Shown here one piece after another: positions 52,859 to 59,868 of a DNA stretch of 60,438 nucleotides (within the stretch, counting starts at the first letter, position 1; every line of letters starts with the position of its first letter). Position numbers and translations under genes: made by a program. Below the pieces are notes generated by a model. The model was not told the origin of the DNA. It did not search any database and saw nothing but the letters and a program-made list of their open reading frames with translations. The stretch comes from Arthrobacter psychrochitiniphilus (GTDB lineage Bacteria > Actinomycetota > Actinomycetes > Actinomycetales > Micrococcaceae): contig NZ_QHLZ01000017.1 in the NCBI RefSeq assembly GCF_003185915.1, positions 1 to 60,438 on the forward strand. Direction: 5' to 3'.

Positions 52859-53665
52859 TTAGTGATGGTTGTAGCTGTAGTTGTTGTTGGCCTCGTTGAA
52901 CACGAAGGACCCATCTTCGGTCTTCAACACTGCAAATTGCATGTTCGAGTTCGTATCGATCTGGTTATCCGCGGTACCTTCTTCGGTCGACATAACGAAA
53001 AGAGCATTGAAGTAGATGGACAAATAGCCCTCTGGGGTGACAGCGTATTTGGTTGGAGCCATCTCCATGCCGATCATGCGAGGCTGATCTGCGCCGTAGC
53101 GATACTCGATGCCTTTCGCAGCCATCCATGCTTGCTCGGTGACGATGGAAGTACTCTCCCCGTTTTCGTCCACGCTCCCAATTATTTTTCTCAGATCCTC
53201 ATGCCAGATGGGCAAGAACTTGTCCACATTCCTTGTGTACCACTGGTCAGGGGTTTCTGCTTGTCCATTGAGCGGGGTATCGATCAGTTCCGTGAGAGCG
53301 AAGTTCACCATAAATTTTTGGGCGGCAGTAATATCTTCCACAGACCACTGATCGAGTACGCCGGCCTCCACTAGCTTTGGGTCGTACTGGAATACCTTAT
53401 CTGTGGGATCGATGGCAGCCTGAAGGTACGCCCCTTTGCTGGTCTTCACGGTCACACCAGGGATCAGTTTGGTGTTCAGCGAACCTCCCACCGAAAACAG
53501 CTTGGCAGCAGCCGTTGGCGTGGCCGATACCGCTGGAACAGCAGAGACTGTAGATGTTGGACCACCTACAGCCTCTACTGTTGATGCCGAGCAACCCGAG
53601 GCAAGCAGGATGAGGCTGGACAGACCGACTGCAAGCAAAGCACCTTGCTTAGAGAATTTCCCCAC
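52859..53665 (-). CDS. Secreted lipoprotein of the recurring family (copy B)
   Basis: The 268-residue protein has a signal peptide (LLAVGLSSLILLASGCSAS, lipobox LASGC), a Ser/Thr/Val/Ala linker, then the family domain: TKLIPGVTVKTSKGAYLQAA, WSVEDITAAQKFMVNFALTE, DTPLNGQAETPDQWYTRN, GADQPRMIGMEMAPTKYAV and the end NNNYSYNHH. The ATG at 53665 is followed by a normal positively charged n-region. It is closest to the internally deleted copy next door and clearly homologous to copies at 2010 and 58623. Confidence 0.75.
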   Translation of the reverse strand: MGKFSKQGALLAVGLSSLILLASGCSASTVEAVGGPTSTVSAVPAVSATPTAAAKLFSVGGSLNTKLIPGVTVKTSKGAYLQAAIDPTDKVFQYDPKLVEAGVLDQWSVEDITAAQKFMVNFALTELIDTPLNGQAETPDQWYTRNVDKFLPIWHEDLRKIIGSVDENGESTSIVTEQAWMAAKGIEYRYGADQPRMIGMEMAPTKYAVTPEGYLSIYFNALFVMSTEEGTADNQIDTNSNMQFAVLKTEDGSFVFNEANNNYSYNHH

Positions 53666-53816
53666 AATAGTTCCTTAAGTTAGGCGCCTTGACGCACAAG
53701 ATGTTGAATTGCTGACGGCATGAAATCAATTGCGAGCTCTCAATGTACCGCGTCTTGTATCACGTTCCACATTGGCCTGCTGAAGGTCTCATCGATGGTC
53801 TCGTACAACGCCACCA

Positions 53817-54377
53817 TCACCCCTTCAAGTACACGGACACAGCACTGCGGCTCATGTCGAACTCCTTTGCCAGGCTGGTCTTCGACTCCCCCGCGGCCGC
53901 CCTCTGCCGCAGTTCATCGGTCTGCTCTGCGCTCAACACACGACTTCTCCCCTTTTATACGTCCCCGCGCGCCCTGGCTAGTGCAATACCTTCAGTTTGC
54001 CTGCTCAGGATCTGAGCCCTCTCGAAAGCTGCAACGCTCCCAAGCTACCCCAACAACAAAGTGTTCGTCGGAGAATCCTCAGCCGAGAAAACAAGCCCCT
54101 CCTTTTTGAATTCCACCTGGACTCCGCGGCCCGTCAAATTCTTCACCAAATTTTGGAGGTCCACGAGGTCACGCCCCAATCGATCAAGACTGTGGCAAAC
54201 GACGACGTCCCCTTGGCGCACATACGCGACCAACTCCTGCATTTAGGGACGTGCAGCATCCTTTCCCGAGGCCTTATCCTCGAACCGGCGCTCGTGGAGC
54301 TCTCCGTCAAGCTGGCGAGCTGTGCTCTGATCTAGCGACGGAACCCTCAGATAGCCCACGCGTTGTCCGATTCCCAT
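53817..54377 (-). pseudogene. Serine recombinase (Tn3-type resolvase) with three in-frame stops
   Basis: From ATG 54377 (GGGGAG upstream) a single reading frame covers the whole ~187-codon resolvase without any frameshift: QRVGYLRVPSLDQSTARQLD, VVCHSLDRLGRDLVDLQNLV, EFKKEGLVFSAEDSPTNTLL, FERAQILSRQTEGIALARAR, and the C-terminal HTH SLAKEFDMSRSAVSVYLKG ending in TGA 53817. It is broken by TAA (54243-54245), TAG (54045-54047) and TAA (53955-53957). The active-site region reads VPSLDQ where RVS(S/T)xxQ is usual. Decay by point mutation is the simplest reading. Confidence 0.8.
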
Positions 54378-54393
54378 GACTGCTCCCCTTTGT

Positions 54394-54495
54394 TTGTTCA
54401 TCTAGGGTCTTAGAGCCAGCCGGACACTTGTCCATCAATGGCGGTTCGGACCCTAGATGGACACTTTGGCCATATTTGGCGACTGTCCATCTGAG
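54394..54495. other. res-like recombination site with four half-sites
   Basis: Four copies of a motif near TGTCCATCTAGGGTC lie just upstream of the resolvase start: TTCATCTAGGGTC (54397-54409), TGTCCATCAATGG (from 54429), the reverse complement TGTCCATCTAGGGTCC (54463-54448) and CTGTCCATCTGAGG (from 54483). The first and third form an 11-bp inverted repeat (54399-54409 with 54449-54459). This matches the layout of serine-resolvase res sites. Confidence 0.6.
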
Positions 54496-54587
54496 GTATC
54501 CCAAACATCTTGAACACGCAGTGCACCGATTCGATTGGGAATCCTCGGTATAATCCAGTCAAACTAATCTTTAGGGGATCTCGGGCC

Positions 54588-55493
54588 ATGAAACTGAACG
54601 TTGTTTTTGCGGACGTAAAATTCGAAGCGTCAACAATCGAAAACGTATTTGAATTGCTTCGCCGTCATCAAGAACCGCAAGTTCTCGAGGATCGCCAGCG
54701 AGCCGAAGCTGAAGCAACGGCAACAAATGCTAGTCCTGGCAGCGTAATTGATGCAGAGCCCAGCTACTCTGTAAAGCTACTCGAATACACGGATTTAGGA
54801 GTCTCGTCCGGGCGCGAGTCATGGTCGTACGACACCATAGAGCAATGGACGGCCGCTTATAACAAGGATTGCACGTACGCAAACTTGTCTGCATATGGGC
54901 ATGGGGGCGACTTCAGCTTGGCTGTCTCGTACTCACTCAAAAATCGAGCGACAACCGTTACTGTTGGCGCACCTAATGACACCGCCATCCACGCCGCCAT
55001 GAACATCTTCAATGCGGCCGAGAACAGCGCAAAATTACCTGCCCTTCCGATGGCGCCTACCGTGAATTTGCCACCGGTCAAGGTTTTCATCGGCCACGGT
55101 GGCAGCAGAGACTGGAACGAAATCGCCGACCATCTGCGAGGTCTGCACGAATATGACATTGAAGCCTACGAAACGGGTTCGCGATCGGGCCACTCAATTA
55201 GGGATGTACTTCAAAGCATGCTCGATGTAAGTACCTTTGCCGTCCTCGTGTTGTCATCGGAAGATGCAACCGCTGCGGGAGGCATGCGCGCCCGTCAAAA
55301 TGTGGTGCACGAAGTAGGACTATTCCAAGGCAAGCTCGGCTTCAACCGAGCAATCGCAGTGATCGAGAACGGAGCCGAGGTTTTCAGCAACCTTGATGGG
55401 ATACAACAGATCCGCTATGACTCTGGACAGGTGCGGAGCACACTGGGCGATATATTGGCGGCGTTGCGCAGGGAATTTGGAGACCGTCGCTAA
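54588..55493 (+). CDS. TIR-domain effector (CAP12/Pycsar-type TIR) with unknown N-terminal domain
   Basis: Residues 163-301 of this 301-residue protein form the nucleotide-binding TIR-like domain found in CD-NTase-associated and stand-alone defence proteins: VKVFIGHGGSRDWNEIADHL, DIEAYETGSRSGHSIRDVLQ, FAVLVLSSED, ARQNVVHEVGLFQGKLGFNR and AIAVIENGAEVFSNLDGIQQ. Such TIRs usually consume NAD+ when activated. The N-terminal ~155 residues are unrecognised and may sense the trigger. The ATG at 54588 has AGGGGA 11 nt upstream and TATAAT at 54549-54554. No cyclase gene is adjacent, so its activator is unclear. Confidence 0.82.
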   Translation: MKLNVVFADVKFEASTIENVFELLRRHQEPQVLEDRQRAEAEATATNASPGSVIDAEPSYSVKLLEYTDLGVSSGRESWSYDTIEQWTAAYNKDCTYANLSAYGHGGDFSLAVSYSLKNRATTVTVGAPNDTAIHAAMNIFNAAENSAKLPALPMAPTVNLPPVKVFIGHGGSRDWNEIADHLRGLHEYDIEAYETGSRSGHSIRDVLQSMLDVSTFAVLVLSSEDATAAGGMRARQNVVHEVGLFQGKLGFNRAIAVIENGAEVFSNLDGIQQIRYDSGQVRSTLGDILAALRREFGDRR

Positions 55494-55504
55494 GCCCCCA
55501 CCTG

Positions 55505-55765
55505 TTGTTAGTGGCCACAGACATAGGCGTTGGACACATCGCCGACGACCAGCGAGATATCTCCCAATATGTGGGTGAGGCCGGCCTAGTGCTGCAGCGG
55601 TGGATAGAACAGGGCAAATGGTACAAAGATGCCGCACGCACCTGGACGGGTTTCCACGATCGAGTCAGAGTGATCTCGGCAGCCCACATGGCAATTCCTG
55701 GCCTTGTCCCAACGAGATTCACCGCAAAAATGAATAATCTCGGTGGGGCTACCTGTTCGGCGTGA
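55505..55765 (+). CDS. Possible small protein after the TIR gene
   Basis: An 86-residue frame begins at TTG 55505, 11 bp after the TIR stop, with good codon composition (DISQYVGEAGLVLQRWIEQG, WKDAARTWTGFHDRV-like centre). It runs into the 30-bp tandem duplication, where it ends, so the C-terminus may be altered. No family is recognised. Confidence 0.3.
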   Translation: MLVATDIGVGHIADDQRDISQYVGEAGLVLQRWIEQGKWYKDAARTWTGFHDRVRVISAAHMAIPGLVPTRFTAKMNNLGGATCSA

Positions 55766-55801
55766 GAAGAGGGTGGGGCTACCTGTTCGGCGTGAGAAGA
55801 G
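55742..55801. repeat. Perfect 30-bp tandem duplication
   Basis: The unit starting GGTGGGGCTACCTGTTCGGC at 55742-55771 is repeated exactly at 55772-55801. Two identical copies indicate a recent slippage or recombination event. It duplicates ten codons in any frame. Confidence 0.9.
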
Positions 55802-55978
55802 AACGTACTCGTAGGCAATAGCGGCATCGAGCGGGCCACCAACCTCCGACATTCGAACCGAAACAGCCGGTACTGAACGGTCGGCACTACAACCGTAAGT
55901 AGATACCAACGAATACCATCACCGCAGGTCAGAGCATGCTGAGAACTGAAAACCCATCATCGTATATCAACGTTTATA

Positions 55979-56640
55979 ACCCCGCTTTAGGCCGAGAGAG
56001 CGATTTTGCCTTGTCAAGACCCCGCATTACCTTTTATTCTAGAGGGTCATTTGCAACAATGAAGGGTACTAAACAGTCGGCAATTGTCGCTGATTCTGGC
56101 GCGTTTATGACGAGTCGGTCGAAACTGCCGCACCTGCCCGTTGGGAGACCTCGGTATAGCCAGTGAGCCTTGGCCCCATCGTTGATGCTGACATTTTATA
56201 GCCGCCGAGCTCGAGGACCTGATGACCTGATGACCTCAGAACTTAGGACTAGCAACTGCCATTTCCGGTCATTACCGGTCATTACTGATTGCCCCTTAGA
56301 TTACGGGCAGGAACGGGCCTTGAAGGCGACTTTAACGCCGCGCAATTCCGGTCGTTAGCGACGGTTTCCGGTGGGTAAACGGTGGGCGGTACAAAGTCGT
56401 GAAGGAACCTACTGTCGCGGCCTTGTGCGCTGATAACGGTCAATAGCCGCTGGCGGGATCTGCCACGGGGATGTTCTGCCACCGGTCTTGTACGCACCCT
56501 CCAATGCCTGGGTACGGCAATGGCGGTTGATGGCCTCCAACTTTTCCTGCAGCATTTCGGCAACTTGGACGGGTGTGTAAGCGCGTATAGCAAGCGCCGG
56601 GGCCGTCTTCTCTGTGGTCATACTTCAAACTAGTCCGGTT
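55979..56640. repeat. Long direct repeat with excisionase-like gene, copy 2
   Basis: Counterpart of 24290-24960, starting at CCCCGCTTTAGGC, but here the tRNA T-arm part is missing. Upstream of it (55860-55978) is sequence of the 3380/21850 repeat family, so this copy is a junction between two repeat types. Confidence 0.72.
56409..56621 (-). CDS. Excisionase-like HTH protein (paralogue of 24736-24945)
   Basis: The 70-residue protein starts at ATG 56621 with RAYTPVQVAEMLQEKLEAIN, then GGRTSPWQIPPAAIDRYQ. It is the same HTH_17/excisionase fold as the copy at 24736. Differences are scattered, so both copies may still be under selection. It is likely a small DNA-binding factor of an integrative element. 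Confidence 0.7.
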   Translation of the reverse strand: MTTEKTAPALAIRAYTPVQVAEMLQEKLEAINRHCRTQALEGAYKTGGRTSPWQIPPAAIDRYQRTRPRQ

Positions 56641-56654
56641 CCAGAGAGCTCGGG

Positions 56655-56807
56655 TTGGCATCCGGAGCATCCTACTTGCAGCGCCTCCGCAAAGCACCCA
56701 AGCCACTGCCAGACACTCCATTGCCGGAGCCCGGTCCGCTCACCGACCAGTACCACGAAGCGGTGGCCCGCGACCGTGAAGCCATCTACCCGGACGACGG
56801 AAACTAG
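56655..56807 (+). pseudogene. C-terminal fragment of an unknown protein
   Basis: A 50-codon frame from TTG 56655 gives proline-rich, protein-like sequence (SYLQRLRKAPKPLPDTPLPE, YHEAVARDREAIYPDDGN) ending 13 bp before a strong hairpin. No start signal is convincing, so it is probably the tail of a lost gene cut off by the repeat at 55979-56640. Confidence 0.35.
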
Positions 56808-56810
56808 CGC

Positions 56811-56846
56811 AAAAAAATATCCCCCACCGTAACTGGTGGGGGCCAT
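56811..56846 (-). terminator. Rho-independent terminator of the GNAT gene pair
   Basis: CCCCCACC (56821-56828) pairs exactly with GGTGGGGG (56835-56842) across GTAACT. Read on the minus strand the hairpin is followed by ATATTTTTTT, a textbook terminator, 18 bp after the stop of the GNAT gene. The plus-strand side (CCATTTT) could serve the fragment before it. Confidence 0.85.
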
Positions 56847-56859
56847 TTTCGTTCAAGCA

Positions 56860-57387
56860 CTAAGGATCGACGCCGATCACAAGTGCCCACTCTTCATGCA
56901 AGCCGTCTACGTCCAGAACCTCAGTGAAGATCCATCCATTTCCGCAGAGCAGGGACTTGCACTCCATATTGTCAGGGTGCACTAGGGCCGTAAGTGTGAG
57001 TGACTCGAATTTCTTAGCGTTCTGGGCTAGCCCAATGAAATCTTCCAGAATTCGCGTGTACGTTGCCTGCCCGGCACCCTGGCGGGTGTAGACAAGATGA
57101 GTTGCAAGTACGTGGATATAGCCATTGTGGTGCCCGTCTGGAGAAACCGTGAAACCCGTCCAGCCAACGGACTTGACGATACCCAAGTCATCCAAGTAGC
57201 AGAGGACTATTCGATCGGGATGCTTCACCCGCGGCTCCAGCTGCCTGACTATGGACTGGACTCTGATCGCATACTCTTGGCCATGCGGACGAGCAAGCTT
57301 TTTTGCTTTGCGAAACGGGATGGGCCCGCACCAAAAATCTTGCAGAAACTGACGATGCCGGTGTTCCGCCTCGACTAGTTCATGCAA
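56860..57387 (-). CDS. GNAT-family acetyltransferase
   Basis: The 175-residue protein has the GNAT core: a beta strand with IVLCYLDDLGIVKSVGWTGF, an acetyl-CoA-binding motif A HLVYTRQGAGQATYTRILED, and SLTLTALVHPDNMECKSLLC with FTEVLDVDGL at the end. The substrate could be a small molecule, a protein terminus or tRNA. The ATG at 57387 overlaps the stop of the small upstream gene by 8 nt, and a terminator follows. The close coupling to a small protein recalls GNAT toxin/antitoxin pairs, but the partner is not a known antitoxin type. Confidence 0.75.
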   Translation of the reverse strand: MHELVEAEHRHRQFLQDFWCGPIPFRKAKKLARPHGQEYAIRVQSIVRQLEPRVKHPDRIVLCYLDDLGIVKSVGWTGFTVSPDGHHNGYIHVLATHLVYTRQGAGQATYTRILEDFIGLAQNAKKFESLTLTALVHPDNMECKSLLCGNGWIFTEVLDVDGLHEEWALVIGVDP

Positions 57388-57607
57388 GATTTGTGCGGAG
57401 CCGCGGAACAGTAAATGCAGGAGCTATCCGCTTACGTGCCTGAATGCGGCGAGGATCATTGGCAACTCTCGCTGTCCTGCTCGCATACTGCTGGAGACTC
57501 TCCACGGGAGCACCGGAATCTAGCGGACGAGCGCGGCGATGGTAGTGATCGCATGAGGGATCATGCCAGTGATTGTTGTCATTGTCACTGTCATCTATAA
57601 AGCTCAT
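57380..57607 (-). CDS. Small protein coupled to the acetyltransferase
   Basis: The 75-residue protein from ATG 57607 (GAGGTGG upstream) begins with an Asp/Asn/His-rich segment (FIDDSDNDNNHWHDPSCDHY) and continues with a basic Arg-rich half (RVANDPRRIQARKRIAP). The first half could bind metal. It overlaps the GNAT gene by 8 nt, so both are translated together. No family is recognised. Confidence 0.5.
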   Translation of the reverse strand: MSFIDDSDNDNNHWHDPSCDHYHRRARPLDSGAPVESLQQYASRTARVANDPRRIQARKRIAPAFTVPRLRTNLA

Positions 57608-57837
57608 CGTCCACCTCTTCCCATCAAATGGGGCTCTGGTAATCCCCAACTGCTTAAATTCACCTAAGCACCCACTAATTTTGGGTGCAGCAATTAATCC
57701 ATCAACAACTCTAAAAACAAGCTGGCTCCCTCAGTCTGCCACATCCTTGAGTCACTTTGAACCACAAAGAGGTGCGAAACACCCCTAACACCTGTAGATA
57801 GTCCCTGTTCGCCGCATTCCGGTACATAGGGGCTTGC

Positions 57838-58023
57838 CTACGCCGCCATAGCGACCATGGATCGTTCTGTCCACGTCTCCCTGTCTTGCCCCAACACCAA
57901 CTCAAACGTGACCAGCGCGTTCCGTGGGTTGTGTCCGATCCTTGCCTGCACCTGCCACACCTCCACGTCGATACGCAGCCCACTATCCCTGTGGGCACGC
58001 CGCGCTGTCTCCCACCACGCCAC
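57838..58023 (-). CDS. Possible small or partial protein
   Basis: The 61-residue frame from GTG 58023 has high third-position GC and good composition (WWETARRAHRDSGLRIDVEV, LVTFELVLGQDRETWTERSM). No ribosome binding site or family is seen. It may be the tail of a lost gene. Confidence 0.35.
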   Translation of the reverse strand: MAWWETARRAHRDSGLRIDVEVWQVQARIGHNPRNALVTFELVLGQDRETWTERSMVAMAA

Positions 58024-58622
58024 CCGCTCATATCAGCGCACAGGGACAGCCCCGATGTGCCACGTTCTCGCGTTGCGTATGTAATGACACCGATATGCCG
58101 GCCATCGTTTCTACTTCCAGACTCTCCATGCGCTGAACGATACGGGCAGGCACTGGCAAACTAAGCGGCACGGATTAGGGCAGACGCATGTTGTCAAGGC
58201 GCGAGGAAATCCTTGACGATGCCTGGTCAGGCTGGCGCACCAGCATGTGAACCAATCCCCCACCACAAATAAACGACCGGCCGCGAGCACAGAACCCCTG
58301 TCCCCTAACAGTTCGTTCTAAGGCCTGTTCATGACTCCCCTCCCGCCTATTTGTGAGCGCGGCCCAAGCACGAATCAGGGAGGGTCAATCCTCCGTTTAC
58401 CCACCGGAATGGCCAAATATCGTCCGGCAGAATTTCAGCCCTGCCTGTCAACCAAATCTTGGACAGACCCGTTGTATTCAAAAGACCGATTGCCGTGTTC
58501 GGATAGGGCGTGGTGTCAAAGTATTATCAAGAGGATTTTATGTACCAACCGTGCCTGCACAATGGGTACGCCGAGCTTGCGCTGGTCTCACGTAGCGCCC
58601 AAACCCCAGAAGGTAAAGTACC
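58024..58622. other. Intergenic, no gene seen
   Basis: About 600 bases with conflicting short frames. The last ~100 bases should hold the promoter of the lipoprotein gene; AGAAGG precedes its start. Confidence 0.35.
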
Positions 58623-59453
58623 TTGGATCTAAAATTGCGCCGTACCGGCACCGCACTCACCCTTGTCGGGCTTCTCTTTCTGGCTACAGCATGCAACGGG
58701 GATGATACTGCGGGTAATCCCGGGGCGTCTGCCCCTGCAACAACTTCAGGAGCAGTTGCAACTGTGGCGACGGCATCACCGCCCAACGCCTCTCTCTACG
58801 GTACAGACGCCGCGTACAGCACGCTGCTAGAACCAGGCAAAATCGTCCAGTCAACCAAGGGCCCTTATCTGCAGACCAAGATTGCGGCAGGAGATATTTC
58901 AAAGAAGTTTAATTTGTCAATCGTTGACAAGGATGTCCTCGGATATTGGTCGCCAGACGCCATCACAGAGGCGCAAGTCTTTTTGGCGGACTTCTTTATC
59001 CGAGAGCTTGCAGACTCGCCGCTCAATGGCGGCGGTGAGACAACTGACCAGTGGTGGGCCCGGAATGAGCCTCTCATGACCGAGATCGAGAAACCTGGAG
59101 TTTTCGATAACTTGAAAGTGATCAATGAGGACGGGACTTCAAAGTCCTTACCAGAACAGGGACTATGGCAATCCAAGCCTGAATACGCGGGGTTCACATA
59201 CAACTACTCGAAAGAGACACCACGAGTGGATGCGGTCAAGCTGGTCCCAACTCGGGTCTTCCTAGACAACAACAAATGCGTCGCTGGTACCTATGAGGCC
59301 AAGTACAGGATGCCTTACGTGATGGGAGAGAAATCAGGCTTCACGATGGTTTCTGGCACAATTGGCCTCTCTACATGCAAGGGTGATGATGGTAGCTGGC
59401 TGCTAAACGGCCATCAGTCCACAACCACGAGCACCAGTAGCGGCATGAAATAG
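58623..59453 (+). CDS. Secreted lipoprotein of the recurring family (copy C)
   Basis: The 276-residue protein has a signal peptide (TALTLVGLLFLATACNG, lipobox ATAC), an Ala/Thr/Ser linker, then the family domain: LLEPGKIVQSTKGPYLQTKI, WSPDAITEAQVFLADFFIRE, DSPLNGGGETTDQWWARN and KLVPTRVFLDNNKCVAG. The TTG start at 58623 has AGAAGG about 10 nt upstream. It is closest in its hallmark block to copy A at the other end of the window. Confidence 0.75.
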   Translation: MDLKLRRTGTALTLVGLLFLATACNGDDTAGNPGASAPATTSGAVATVATASPPNASLYGTDAAYSTLLEPGKIVQSTKGPYLQTKIAAGDISKKFNLSIVDKDVLGYWSPDAITEAQVFLADFFIRELADSPLNGGGETTDQWWARNEPLMTEIEKPGVFDNLKVINEDGTSKSLPEQGLWQSKPEYAGFTYNYSKETPRVDAVKLVPTRVFLDNNKCVAGTYEAKYRMPYVMGEKSGFTMVSGTIGLSTCKGDDGSWLLNGHQSTTTSTSSGMK

Positions 59454-59701
59454 CCACCCCTAAATAGCCGGTATCCGACCTCAATTTGATAGCGGTTCTC
59501 TTATAGTTTGCGGCCCCCTGCCCACAGGTGCACGGCAAAAGATTTTCCTCCGGCCTTTTCCCGCACACAGGTTGGACAGCGGGACCCGTGGGGCGGCTGC
59601 ACACAACCCACACCTCACCCTGGTATCGGTATCTCACCATGAGTGAGCGTGGGATGGGCACAGCCTCACAGGGCGCGGGGCGGGCATACTCCTGCGGAGC
59701 T

Positions 59702-59851
59702 TTAGCGTTGCACTCGTACATTGATGATGCGTTGCCCGTCCCGGACTGTGGTGCGCAGCTGGGCGAAGCCAGCGGCGTAGTCTTTGGTCTCCATTTCAAC
59801 GGTGGTGAAGGTGCCAGTCTCGATGGTTTCCACGGTGGCGATGATGATCAT
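59702..59851 (-). CDS. 49-residue conserved-looking protein behind umuC
   Basis: A short gene from ATG 59851 to TAA 59702, 17 bp after the umuC stop on the same strand. The product begins MIIIATVETIETGTFTTVE and ends GQRIINVRVQR, a beta-rich small protein of a type I have seen next to actinobacterial UmuC genes. The coding composition is good. A role with the Y-family polymerase is possible by position only. Confidence 0.6.
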   Translation of the reverse strand: MIIIATVETIETGTFTTVEMETKDYAAGFAQLRTTVRDGQRIINVRVQR

Positions 59852-59868
59852 GGGTCAGGTTCTTTCTT

